DNA from: a bacterium
GTDB taxonomy: Bacteria > Pseudomonadota > Alphaproteobacteria > Rhodobacterales > Rhodobacteraceae
Assembly (NCBI GenBank): GCA_016124195.1
Contig: WGOE01000005.1
Coordinates: forward strand, 62,001 to 126,000
Length of the DNA: 64,000 nt
Direction: 5' to 3'
Program-made: the position numbers and the translations under genes
Part shown: positions 44,587 through 52,787 of the stretch, piece by piece
Position numbering within the stretch: the stretch's first letter is position 1
Layout: every line of letters starts with the position of its first letter
The notes under the pieces: model-generated
Seen by the model: the letters and a program-made list of their open reading frames with translations, nothing else
Database searches by the model: none
What the model was told of the DNA's origin: nothing

Positions 44587-45606
44587 ATGACCGACCGCAG
44601 CACCCCATCCGCCGCCCATCCTCCGGAACTGGGGGTGGTCAAGCTATTGATCGCCAAACCGGAGTTCGGCCCCCTTGTGCTGTTGGTGCTGATGATCGTG
44701 GTCTTCACCGCCATCAACCCGGCCTTCGCCTCTATCACCAACATCGGCAATGCGCTGACCTTCACCGTGGAGCTGGGCCTGATCGCGCTGGCCATGACGC
44801 TTCTGATGACGGCGGGAGAGTTCGATCTTTCGGTCGGATCCGTCTTCGGCTTTGCGCCCGTGATGATGTGGGCCTTCTTCAACGGTGGGGTCCTGTCGCT
44901 GCCGCTTTCCTTCATCGTGGCGCTTCTGATCGCACTGGCCATCGGGCTTGTGTCGGGCCTCTTTGTCACGCGGCTGGGCATCCCGTCGTTTCTGGTGACG
45001 CTGGGCATGCTTCTGGTGGTGCGCGGCAGTGCCTTGTGGCTGACCTCTGGCTTTCCGCAGCGCACCTGGGATGCGCATGACCAGTGGCTGTCCAACGTGC
45101 TGGTGGGCGATTTCTACATCGGCGGCCTCAGGGTCTATATGAGCCTGATCTGGTTCATACTTCTGGCGGTGATCTGCCATTATCTTCTGACCCGCACCCG
45201 GTTCGGCAACTGGATCCAGGCGACCGGCGGCAACCCGGGTGCGGCGCGCAACCGCGGGGTTCCGACGCAAAGGGTCAAGGTCATCCTCTTCATGGTCTCG
45301 GCGGCGATGGCGGCCTTTGCGGGGATCATCTCCTCGATCCGCGTCTCGGCGGCCAATCCGAATTCGGGCACCGGATACGAGCTGGAGGTCATCGCCATGG
45401 TGGTGATCGGCGGCACCGTGCTGACCGGCGGGCGCGGCACGATCGTGGGCACCGTGCTGGGCGTGCTGATCCTGCGGCTGATGCGCAACGGCATCGTGCT
45501 GATCGGTGTGCCGGGTCTGGCTTACAACATCTTCATCGGGGCGATCATCCTTGGGATGATGGCGCTGCACGCCGGGCTGGAACGCCGGCACAACACGGGG
45601 ACCTGA
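44587..45606 (+). CDS. sugar ABC transporter permease (RbsC/FrcC-like)
   Basis: A 339-residue permease with eight to ten hydrophobic segments. RbsC-type hallmarks are AMTLLMTAGEFDLSVGSVFGFAP, RLGIPSFLVTLGML, and ATGGNPGAARNRGV (coupling region), with IGGTVLTGGRGTIVGTVLGV near the end. It probably works as a homodimer with the ATPase downstream. The ATG at 44587 follows GGCAGGACCCGCC. Confidence 0.92.
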   Translation: MTDRSTPSAAHPPELGVVKLLIAKPEFGPLVLLVLMIVVFTAINPAFASITNIGNALTFTVELGLIALAMTLLMTAGEFDLSVGSVFGFAPVMMWAFFNGGVLSLPLSFIVALLIALAIGLVSGLFVTRLGIPSFLVTLGMLLVVRGSALWLTSGFPQRTWDAHDQWLSNVLVGDFYIGGLRVYMSLIWFILLAVICHYLLTRTRFGNWIQATGGNPGAARNRGVPTQRVKVILFMVSAAMAAFAGIISSIRVSAANPNSGTGYELEVIAMVVIGGTVLTGGRGTIVGTVLGVLILRLMRNGIVLIGVPGLAYNIFIGAIILGMMALHAGLERRHNTGT

Positions 45607-45609
45607 GCC

Positions 45610-46368
45610 ATGACCGACACACCCCTGGTCGAGATGCGCCAGATCGAGAAATACTATGGCCGCGTCCACGCGCTGCGCGATGTGAACCTGACCATCCGCA
45701 AGGGCGAGATCGTGGGTCTTCTGGGCGACAATGGCGCCGGAAAATCCACCCTGATCAAGGTCCTGTCGGGTGCCGTGCCCTATACCTCGGGCGAGATCCG
45801 AATCAAGGGCGAACCCCGGATGATGACCTCGACCAATGACGCCATCGACGCGGGCATCGAGACGATTTATCAGGATTCCGCGCTGGTGCCGATGCTGTCC
45901 ATCGCGCGCAACCTGTTTCTGGGGCGCGAGCTGACCAAGGGCCCGGGCTTTCTGGGCCGGCTGGATCAGGACCGCATGAACGCGGTGGCGGCCGACCTGT
46001 TGCGCCGCGTCGGCATCTCGAAAAACATCCCGCCTACCACGCCGATCGGCTCGCTTTCGGGGGGGGAGCGGCAGGCCGTGGCCATCGCCCGCGCCATGTA
46101 TTTCGACAGCGACCTCATCATCCTGGACGAGCCGACCAACAACCTTGGCGTGGCCGAAACCCAAGGCGTCCTGCGCTTTGTCCGTGAGGCGCGCGACACC
46201 GGCCATTCCTGCATCTTCATCGCGCACAACATCCACCATGTCTTTCAGGTGGTCGATCGCATGGTGGTGATGCGGCGCGGCACCGTGGTGGCCGATGACC
46301 TGCGGCCCGCCACCTCGTCGATACAGGATGTCGAGGATGTCATCACCGGCGAACACCTGGCCCTGTGA
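45610..46368 (+). CDS. sugar ABC transporter ATPase (FrcA-like)
   Basis: A 252-residue single-domain ATPase: Walker A GDNGAGKST at 39-47, signature SLSGGERQAVAIARAM, Walker B LIILDEPTNNLG and switch IFIAHNIHH. Most RbsA-type sugar ATPases are double-length (about 500 residues); the short form with one domain is the FrcA type, so two copies work with the permease. It starts 3 bases after the permease gene and its stop overlaps the next gene (TGATG). Confidence 0.92.
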   Translation: MTDTPLVEMRQIEKYYGRVHALRDVNLTIRKGEIVGLLGDNGAGKSTLIKVLSGAVPYTSGEIRIKGEPRMMTSTNDAIDAGIETIYQDSALVPMLSIARNLFLGRELTKGPGFLGRLDQDRMNAVAADLLRRVGISKNIPPTTPIGSLSGGERQAVAIARAMYFDSDLIILDEPTNNLGVAETQGVLRFVREARDTGHSCIFIAHNIHHVFQVVDRMVVMRRGTVVADDLRPATSSIQDVEDVITGEHLAL

Positions 46369-47417
46369 TGCAGATCGCGGCGCAGGGCATAAGCTTCGGC
46401 TTTGACGCAAGGACCGGGCTGCTGGACGGCTTCACCGTCGAAGACGGCGGCAAGACCATCGCCCCCCTGCACCGCGCGCCCTGGGTCGGCACGGGCGAGG
46501 TGCTGCCGCCCGGCACGGCGCCCCATCTGGCGACGCTGGGCGGCGACTTCTTCTGCGCGCCCTTCGCGCTGGCCGAGGCGGGGGCGCCCATGCATGGCTG
46601 GTCCGCCAACGCGCCCTGGACTGTGCTGACTGCGGATGAGGGCCGGTTGCGCGCTGTCCTTACCCGGACGGTGCGCGGCGCCACGCTGATCAAGGAGTTG
46701 GCTGTCGCCGACGGCCATCCTTTCGTCTATCAGCGCCACATCTTCATCGGCGGCACCGGCCGGTTGCCCGTGGCGAACCATGCCAATCTGTCGCTGCCGC
46801 AGGGCGGGCTGATCCGCACCTCGGCCAAGCTGCGGTGGGAGACCCCGGCCACTCCGCAGGAAAGCGATCCCACCCGGGGCCGCTCGGCCTTGATCTACCC
46901 CGCGCAAGGCACCGATCCGCGCGCCTTTCCCGGCGTGGGCGGCCCCACCGACCTGACCCGCTATCCCTGGAGCCCGCGGCACGAGGATTTCGTCGTGGGG
47001 CTGGAGGCGCCCGGTCACTGGCTGGGCTGGACCGCCGTCACCCGGCCGGTCGAGGGCGACCTTTACCTGTCGCTGCGCAATGCCCATGCCCTGCCGATGA
47101 CGATGCTGTGGCATTCCAACGGCGGGCGCGACTATGCCCCCTGGTCCGGCCGCCACTTCGGCTGCCTTGGCGTCGAAGAGGGCGCGGCGGACCATATGCT
47201 TGGCCAATCGTCCGATGCCGACCTGACCGGCCCCGGCGCCCTGAGCCTCTTCCCCGACGGTCTGGCCGAGGTGCGCCACGTCATCGGCGCCGTCTCCTGG
47301 CCCTCGGGCGAAGGTCTGGCCGCCATCGTGCCGGGCGAGGGTTTCCTGACGCTGCACGGCGAAGGCGGGGCCTTCAGCCGCGTGCCCTGCCGGACCGGTT
47401 TATTGAAGGACCGATGA
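46368..47417 (+). CDS. aldose-1-epimerase-like protein
   Basis: A 349-residue protein with the galactose-mutarotase-like fold pattern. Marks are PLHRAPWVGTGE, LGGDFFCAPFA, HGWSANAPW and FVYQRHIFIGGTG in the first half and LWHSNGGRDYAPW later. It could interconvert anomers of the imported sugar, but the usual catalytic His/Glu arrangement of GalM cannot be checked by eye and the substrate is unknown. Overlaps the ATPase stop by one base and the dehydrogenase start by 4 bases, so it belongs to the operon. A GTG one codon before this ATG is an alternative start. Confidence 0.72.
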   Translation: MQIAAQGISFGFDARTGLLDGFTVEDGGKTIAPLHRAPWVGTGEVLPPGTAPHLATLGGDFFCAPFALAEAGAPMHGWSANAPWTVLTADEGRLRAVLTRTVRGATLIKELAVADGHPFVYQRHIFIGGTGRLPVANHANLSLPQGGLIRTSAKLRWETPATPQESDPTRGRSALIYPAQGTDPRAFPGVGGPTDLTRYPWSPRHEDFVVGLEAPGHWLGWTAVTRPVEGDLYLSLRNAHALPMTMLWHSNGGRDYAPWSGRHFGCLGVEEGAADHMLGQSSDADLTGPGALSLFPDGLAEVRHVIGAVSWPSGEGLAAIVPGEGFLTLHGEGGAFSRVPCRTGLLKDR

Positions 47418-48454
47418 TGCATATCCTCTACGACCCCGAACCGCGTGCGACGGACGAGATCTTTTCCCCCGCCGAATTCAACGCCCTGCGCGCCGGCCAT
47501 GGCGTCGTCGAATGGCAGGGGCAGGACCGCGCCGCCTTTTACGCGCAGCATCTGCCGCAGACGGAAATCCTGATCTCGCAGCAGGCGATGGAGACCGACC
47601 GGCTTGCCCTCGCCCCCCGGCTGCGCGCGATCTTCAATGTCGAGACCAATTTCCTGCCCAATGTCGATTACGAGGCCTGCTTTCGCCGGGGCATCCACGT
47701 GCTGGCCCCCGGTGCCGTCTTTGCCGCGCCGGTGGCCGAAATGGCGCTTGGCATGGCGCTTTCGCTTGCGCGCAACATCCATGGCGAACATGCGGCCTTT
47801 CTCAGGGGTGAAGAGAAATGGCTGTTCGAGGGCAACCGGCAATCCGAACTTCTTGCCGGATCGACCGTGGGGATCATCGGCTTCGGTGATCTTGGCCGCG
47901 CGCTGCACCGCCTGTTGCAGCCCTTCGCGCCGCGCGTGCAGGTCCATGACCCCTGGCTGCCAGAGGGTCATCTGCGGCGCCTGGGCGTCGAACCGGTCAG
48001 CTTTGACCGGCTGATGGCCGAGAACCGCTTTGTCTTTGTCATGGCGACGATCACCACCGACAACCTCGGCATGATCGACGCCCGCGCCCTGGGTCTGATG
48101 CAGCCGGGTGCGATGCTCTTGCTGATGAGCCGCGCGGCCGCCGCCGATTTTCCCGCGCTGATCCGGGCCGCGCAATCGGGCCGCATCCGGATCGCCACCG
48201 ATGTCTTTCCGGTCGAACCCTTGCCCAAGGACGATCCGATCCGCGCCGTGCCAAACCTGCTTTTCTCGCCGCACCGCGCTGGCGCCCTGACCTTCGCGCT
48301 GCGCGAAATCGGGACACGCGTGCTGGAGGACATCGAGCTGATCGCGCGTGGCCTGCCACCCGTCGCCTGCCGCAGGGCCGAACGTGAAACCGTGGCGCGG
48401 ATGCGGTCAAAACCCGTGGAAAAGCCGCAAGAGACCGGTGCCGATCAGCCCTGA
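47414..48454 (+). CDS. D-isomer-specific 2-hydroxyacid dehydrogenase
   Basis: A 346-residue NAD-dependent dehydrogenase of the D-2-hydroxyacid family. The dinucleotide motif GFGDLG is at 156-161; the catalytic triad expected for the family is Arg240, Glu269 (PVEPLP) and His287 (SPHRAG). It reduces a 2-keto acid or oxidises a 2-hydroxy acid or a related cyclic compound. It is the last gene of the sugar-import operon; two adjacent ATGs at 47414 and 47417 are possible starts, with GAAGGA before them. It converges with zapE. Confidence 0.88.
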   Translation: MMHILYDPEPRATDEIFSPAEFNALRAGHGVVEWQGQDRAAFYAQHLPQTEILISQQAMETDRLALAPRLRAIFNVETNFLPNVDYEACFRRGIHVLAPGAVFAAPVAEMALGMALSLARNIHGEHAAFLRGEEKWLFEGNRQSELLAGSTVGIIGFGDLGRALHRLLQPFAPRVQVHDPWLPEGHLRRLGVEPVSFDRLMAENRFVFVMATITTDNLGMIDARALGLMQPGAMLLLMSRAAAADFPALIRAAQSGRIRIATDVFPVEPLPKDDPIRAVPNLLFSPHRAGALTFALREIGTRVLEDIELIARGLPPVACRRAERETVARMRSKPVEKPQETGADQP

Positions 48455-48487
48455 GGCCCCCGATGCGGCGCCGGCGTTCTGCCAGAC

Positions 48488-49597
48488 CTAGCCGCGATCC
48501 GGGGGCGTCTGAGCCGCGCCCCTGGCCCAGTCGGCCGACTGCATCTCGCGCAGGCGGCTGGCGGTTCTGGCGAATTCGAACGATCCTTCGCCTTCGATAT
48601 ACAGATGTTCGGGAACATCGGCCGCCGAACAGATCAGCCGCACATGCGCCTCGTAAAGCGCGTCGATCAGGGTGACAAAGCGCTTGGCCTCGTTGTAATT
48701 CGAGGCGGAGAGCTGCGGGATATCCTCGAGGATCAGCACCCGCACGGCGCCCGCCAGCGCCAGATAATCGGCGGCCCCGAGCGGGCGGGCGCACAACTCC
48801 CAGAACGTCGCGCGGGCGGCGCCATTGGCATAGCGCGGCAGTTCGACCTGCCGACCATTGACCGCCAACCGCAAGGGTCCGACCTCTGACCCATAGGTCA
48901 GGTCCTGCCAGATCGCGTTGATCGCCCCGGCAGAGCGGCCTGCCGGATGGAAATAGACCTGCGCGCCCTCCAGCCGATGCTGTCGGTAATCCTCGGCGCT
49001 TTCCAGTTCCACCACATCCATATGTACGCGCAACAGGTCGATGAAGGGCAGGAACAGCGCCCGGTTGAGCCCGTTCTTGTACAGATCCTCGGGCGGGCGG
49101 TTCGAGGTCGTCACGATCACCACACCGGCCGCGAAGAGCTTTTCGAAAAGCCGGCCCACCAGCATCGCATCGGTGATGTCGGTGATCTGCATCTCGTCAA
49201 AGGCCAAAAGCCGCACCTCGGCGATGATCTCTTCGGCAAAGGGGGTCAGCGGATCCTCGACGCCGCGCTGGCGGGCGGCATGGATGGCGCGGTGCGCCTC
49301 TTGCATGAAGGCGTGGAAATGCACGCGACGCTTGCGAGGAATGTCGGTTGCAGCAGCAAACATGTCCATCAGCATGGATTTGCCGCGGCCGACCCCGCCC
49401 CAGAGATACAACCCTTTGGGTACGACGGGCGCCTTGGCAAAAAGGCCCGACAACCGGCCCGGACGCCGCTGCGACTGGGTTTCGAGCCAAAGCCGCAAAG
49501 GCTCCAGCCGCGCCAGCACCGCGGCTTGCTGAGGATCGGGCTTGACCGTGCCGGCAGCGATGCGGCCTGCCAGAAGTTCGGGAAGGGTCTGACGCAT
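48488..49597 (-). CDS. zapE: AFG1-family ATPase ZapE
   Basis: A 369-residue P-loop ATPase: Walker A GGVGRGKS at 67-74, Walker B LLAFDE at 130-135, then VTTSNRPPEDLYKNGLNRALFLPFI, the strongest family signature. E. coli ZapE helps the Z ring constrict under stress; mitochondrial relatives are called AFG1/LACE1. The ATG at 49595-49597 gives MRQTLPELL; the frame is open to 49612. It is transcribed alone, convergent with the sugar operon. Confidence 0.93.
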   Translation of the reverse strand: MRQTLPELLAGRIAAGTVKPDPQQAAVLARLEPLRLWLETQSQRRPGRLSGLFAKAPVVPKGLYLWGGVGRGKSMLMDMFAAATDIPRKRRVHFHAFMQEAHRAIHAARQRGVEDPLTPFAEEIIAEVRLLAFDEMQITDITDAMLVGRLFEKLFAAGVVIVTTSNRPPEDLYKNGLNRALFLPFIDLLRVHMDVVELESAEDYRQHRLEGAQVYFHPAGRSAGAINAIWQDLTYGSEVGPLRLAVNGRQVELPRYANGAARATFWELCARPLGAADYLALAGAVRVLILEDIPQLSASNYNEAKRFVTLIDALYEAHVRLICSAADVPEHLYIEGEGSFEFARTASRLREMQSADWARGAAQTPPDRG

Positions 49598-49858
49598 GCC
49601 GCCGCATAGCAAACTCTGCCGCTCCGGAACAGGGGTTCGGTTTCGCCCCGGGCCAGAGGCCGCGGACCGAACTGTGACGGGCGGGATTTACGGCCCACGC
49701 GTGGCAGGGCTTGCTTTTGCGGCGGAAAGGGCGCATATGCATCTGGCGAACCGCTAATTATCGACCCTGTCTGGCTACGGCTGCAGCTTTCGATCTTGAT
49801 GTGACTGCGCCAAGCCATCGCATTCCTGCGGATGGCAGACCAAACAGGAGTAAACACG

Positions 49859-50065
49859 ATGGCCAAGGGCACCGTGAAATGGTTTAACGCAACTAAAGGT
49901 TTCGGCTTTATCGCTCCGGAAGGCGGCAAGAAGGACGTGTTCGTCCACATCACCGCCATGGAACGTGCCGGCATCCGCCAACTGGCCGATGGCCAAGCCG
50001 TGACCTTCGACATCGAAGCCGGCCGTGATGGCCGCGAGTCGGCGATCAATCTGGCGCTGGCGTAA
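49859..50065 (+). CDS. cold-shock protein CspA family
   Basis: A 68-residue single cold-shock domain. RNP-1 is KGFGFI and RNP-2 is VFVHI; the start [18 protein letters not shown] is canonical. It binds single-stranded RNA or DNA and melts structure. The ATG follows AGGAG by 8 bases. A leader of about 100 bases could hold regulatory RNA structure. A strong terminator follows, so the gene is a single-gene unit. Confidence 0.95.
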   Translation: MAKGTVKWFNATKGFGFIAPEGGKKDVFVHITAMERAGIRQLADGQAVTFDIEAGRDGRESAINLALA

Positions 50066-50104
50066 GCTTTTCGCTGCCGGATCGCTTCGGCGGCAAGAGT
50101 TCGG

Positions 50105-50131
50105 AAAGGGTGGCTTCGGCCGCCCTTTTTT
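50105..50131 (+). terminator. terminator of the cold-shock gene
   Basis: AAAGGGTGGC and GCCGCCCTTT form a 10-bp stem with one G-U pair around a TTCG tetraloop, and T residues run on to 50131. It is 40 bases after the stop codon. Confidence 0.88.
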
Positions 50132-50193
50132 CGTTTTCGGCTGGCGTTTGGCGCCGTCCTCGGTCAGGTTTCCGCCAAAAAGGACGCCGCACC

Positions 50194-51333
50194 ATGATGA
50201 ACCGCATCGACCTGATCCGCCCGGACGCGCCCGAATTGGCCAGACTGGGCCCCCACCGGGTGGGCGTGAGGACGTTGGATCTGGTGAACCCCGGGCAGAT
50301 GGATGTGATGGCCGCGATGGCCGGCTCTCCTGCGCTCTATGACCGCAAGATCGTGGTCGAGGTCTGGTATCCGGCACGGCCCGGAACGGGGCCGGATGCG
50401 GGCGCCGTCTATCCAACTTTGCTGCGCGATGGCCGGACCGAAGTTGCCCTGCACGGCCTTGCCCAGCGCGATGCCCAGGCGGAGCCGGGCCCCTTCCCCC
50501 TGGTGATCCTGTCGCATGGCTATCCGGGCAACCGGATGCTGATGAGCCATCTGGGCGAAAACCTCGCCTCCAAGGGCTACGTCGTGGCCAGCCTCGACCA
50601 TGCTGACAGCACCTATGGCGATCCGGCCTATCTGGGCGGCGCGGCCTTCGGCTCGACCCTGGTCAACCGGTCGCTGGATACAAAGGCCGTGATGGAGGCC
50701 CTGCCGGCCCCCGCCGTGGCGATCATCGGCTATTCGATGGGCGGTTATGGCGCCCTGGTCGCGGCAGGCGCCGCCGTCGCCAAGGCCGCCCTGCAACTGC
50801 AGCGGGCCGGGTCTGTCGGCCCTTGGCTGGACCAGCACACCCGCGCCAAGGCGGACCCGCGGCTGAAGGCCATCGTGCCGATCGGGCCCTGGGGGCGGCA
50901 GCACGGCGTCTGGGACGCGGCGGGGCTTGCCGGGTTGTCGGTGCCGGCCCTCATCATCGCGGGCGGCCGCGACGAGGTTTCAGGATATGAGACCGGCATG
51001 CGAAGGATCTTTGCCGAGGCCACCGGGGTCGAGCGGCATCTCTTGACCTTCGAAGCGGCCGGCCACAATGCCGGCGCCCCGATCCCCGCGCCGCAGGAAA
51101 GCTGGACGCCGGTGCCCTGGCTCGACTTCGTGCCCTTCGAACATTATGCCGACAAGGTCTGGGACACGGTGCGGATGAACAACATCACCCAGCATTTTGT
51201 CACCGCCTTCCTCGACAGGCACCTGAAGGGCGATGAGGACAAGGCCCGCTATCTGTCGGCCGATTTTGCGGGCTTTGCACCCGGCACGGCGATCGGCCTG
51301 ACGTGGGAAAGCCTCGCCCCCGCGCGCCCCTGA
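50194..51333 (+). CDS. alpha/beta-hydrolase (serine esterase/acetylhydrolase type)
   Basis: A 379-residue alpha/beta-hydrolase with the nucleophile Ser181 in IGYSMGGYGA, the oxyanion region in ILSHGYPGNR (His108, Gly109), Asp in AGGRDEV near 290 and His in FEAAGHNAG near 318. Many such proteins with a 'YDRKIVVEVWYPA' start are annotated as platelet-activating-factor acetylhydrolase-like. No signal peptide, so cytoplasmic. Start candidates are the ATGs at 50194 and 50197, with AAGGA about 10 bases before. Substrate unknown. It runs into convergent allA 5 bases away. Confidence 0.8.
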   Translation: MMNRIDLIRPDAPELARLGPHRVGVRTLDLVNPGQMDVMAAMAGSPALYDRKIVVEVWYPARPGTGPDAGAVYPTLLRDGRTEVALHGLAQRDAQAEPGPFPLVILSHGYPGNRMLMSHLGENLASKGYVVASLDHADSTYGDPAYLGGAAFGSTLVNRSLDTKAVMEALPAPAVAIIGYSMGGYGALVAAGAAVAKAALQLQRAGSVGPWLDQHTRAKADPRLKAIVPIGPWGRQHGVWDAAGLAGLSVPALIIAGGRDEVSGYETGMRRIFAEATGVERHLLTFEAAGHNAGAPIPAPQESWTPVPWLDFVPFEHYADKVWDTVRMNNITQHFVTAFLDRHLKGDEDKARYLSADFAGFAPGTAIGLTWESLAPARP

Positions 51334-51338
51334 TCTGG

Positions 51339-51809
51339 TCAGCCTTCCACGACCGTCCAGGGCGCGGGGTAGCGATATTCCTCGAGGTTGGGCGTCGGGC
51401 CGATCCGGTCCACGACCGCGAAAAGGCCCGGCGCGCTCAGTGGCGTCAGGACGCCATGCCAGATGCCGCGATGCAGGTTGATGCCCTGCGCCCCATTGGT
51501 CAGGAAGGCGCGCGGCCTGGCACCGGGGCCAGCGGCAACGATCACGAGAAACGGGTGTTCGGACATCGGCAGGAAGGCCTGGCTGCCCTCGGGGTGACGC
51601 TCGATCAGATCAAAGCTGTAGGGCAGGCTGCGTGGGGCGGCCTTGAAGATCGAGATGCCCGTGCGCGCATCGCCGGTGTCGATCAGGGCACGGTCATGGT
51701 GGCGCTGGCAAAGGCCCTCGTTGATCAGCCGGAAGTCTCCGGTCGCGTCGAGCACGTCGCCGAAGGGGGCAAAGGCGTCCTGCGTCAGGGGTTCGGTGTA
51801 AAGCGTCAT
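51339..51809 (-). CDS. allA: ureidoglycolate lyase
   Basis: A 156-residue cupin-type protein that splits ureidoglycolate into glyoxylate and urea, the last step of the ureide branch of purine breakdown. Family marks are LTQDAFAPFGDVL, FKAAPRSLPYSFDLIERHPEGSQAF, MSEHPFLVIVA and HRGIWHGVLTPL. It is the last gene of the purine catabolic set on this strand, separated from allE by 141 bases containing two interspersed repeats. Confidence 0.93.
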   Translation of the reverse strand: MTLYTEPLTQDAFAPFGDVLDATGDFRLINEGLCQRHHDRALIDTGDARTGISIFKAAPRSLPYSFDLIERHPEGSQAFLPMSEHPFLVIVAAGPGARPRAFLTNGAQGINLHRGIWHGVLTPLSAPGLFAVVDRIGPTPNLEEYRYPAPWTVVEG

Positions 51810-51831
51810 GCGGCCCTCTGGAGGAAAGCGC

Positions 51832-51887
51832 CCGGGGGTTTCACACCCCCGGACCCCCGTGGAGTATTTCCACCTGGATGAATGGGG
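51832..51887. repeat. intergenic repeat element, copy B
   Basis: CCGGGGGT and ACCCCCGG form an 8-bp hairpin, followed by ACCCCCGTGGAGTATTTCCA and GATGAATGGGG. This matches the order of parts at 17250-17302 (hairpin, CCCCCG-GGA-TATTT, GATGAA-TGGGG). It lies in the allE-allA gap, together with the 22-base palindromic repeat, so two repeat families meet here. Confidence 0.6.
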
Positions 51888-51927
51888 GGATGCGGCGGAT
51901 CCGATCGGGAGCGCGGTTTTGACAAGG

Positions 51928-51949
51928 GTAGGATGGGCAATCTGCCCAT
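51928..51949. repeat. 22-base palindromic repeat, copy B
   Basis: Identical over 22 bases to the element at 18351-18372. Its arms GATGGGCA and TGCCCATC (with ATC between) make an 8-bp stem. The repeat abuts the stop codon of allE (51951-51953). Position after a stop and identity between loci far apart argue against chance. Confidence 0.75.
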
Positions 51950-51950
51950 C

Positions 51951-52787
51951 TTAGCGACCAAAGGCACCGACGCCACGCAGGCGCGCATGGCGGTTCATGT
52001 CCTTGTAGAGCAGATAGCGGAAAGGGCCCGGCCCTGCGGCATAGCAGGCCTGCGGGCAAAAGGCGCGCAACCACATGAAATCGCCGGCCTCGACCTCGAC
52101 CCAATCGGTGTTGAGCTTGTAGACGGCCTTGCCCTCCAGCACGTACAGCCCGTGCTCCATGACATGGGTTTCCTCGAAGGGAATCACCCCGCCGGGCTGG
52201 AAAGTCACGATATTGACCTGCATGTCATGGCTGAGGTTGTCATTGGACACAAAGCGGGTGGTGGCCCAGCGGCCTTCGGTATCGGGCATGGCAGAGGGGG
52301 TCAGGTGCCGTTCGTTGGTCACTAAGGGTTCCGGCACGGGCCAGCCTGGCGCGGGTTCATAGAGCTTGCGGATCCAATGCAGCCGCGCCGGCTTGTCGCC
52401 GACATTGCGCAGCGTCCAGTGCAGGCCGGGCGGCAGATAGGCATAGCCGCCGGGTGCGAGGTCATGGACGCCATCGGGCAGGACCAGCCTCAGATGCCCT
52501 TCGGTGACAAAAAGCACGCCTTCGACCCCCGGATCAGGTTCGGGCGCATCCGAGCCGCCCTGCGGGCCAAGCTCCAGAACATACTGGGCGAAGGTTTCCG
52601 AAAAACCCGACATTGGCCGCGCGATGATCCAGGCGCGGGTGTCCTGCCAGCCCGGAAGGACAGAGGTGACGATATCGGTCATCACCCCGCGCGGGATCAC
52701 CGCATAGGCCTCGGTGAAGATGGCGCGGCCGGTGTGGAGTTTGGTTTGCGGCGGCAGGCCGCCGGGCGCAGAGGCATAGCTTGTCAT
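51951..52787 (-). CDS. allE: (S)-ureidoglycine aminohydrolase
   Basis: A 278-residue double-cupin protein (UGHY/AllE) that releases ammonia from ureidoglycine to give S-ureidoglycolate. Cupin 1 includes VEGVLFVTEGHLRLVLPDG; cupin 2 includes FEETHVMEHGLYVLEGKAVY with the metal ligands His, Glu and Gln-type positions in HVMEHG. The closing DFMWLRAFCPQACYAAG is characteristic. Overlaps the PuuE-UraD stop by ATGA, so it is co-translated. It supplies substrate to AllA. Confidence 0.92.
   Translation of the reverse strand: MTSYASAPGGLPPQTKLHTGRAIFTEAYAVIPRGVMTDIVTSVLPGWQDTRAWIIARPMSGFSETFAQYVLELGPQGGSDAPEPDPGVEGVLFVTEGHLRLVLPDGVHDLAPGGYAYLPPGLHWTLRNVGDKPARLHWIRKLYEPAPGWPVPEPLVTNERHLTPSAMPDTEGRWATTRFVSNDNLSHDMQVNIVTFQPGGVIPFEETHVMEHGLYVLEGKAVYKLNTDWVEVEAGDFMWLRAFCPQACYAAGPGPFRYLLYKDMNRHARLRGVGAFGR

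Noticed and set aside
44644-46410. 588-residue open frame opposite the sugar permease and ATPase genes
   Set aside because: Antisense to genes with exact Walker and permease motifs; it looks like low-complexity Arg/His/Gln sequence.
49711-49739. TTGCTT and CATATG 17 bases apart as promoter of the cold-shock gene
   Set aside because: The -10 match is 3 of 6, no better than many other places in this GC-rich window.
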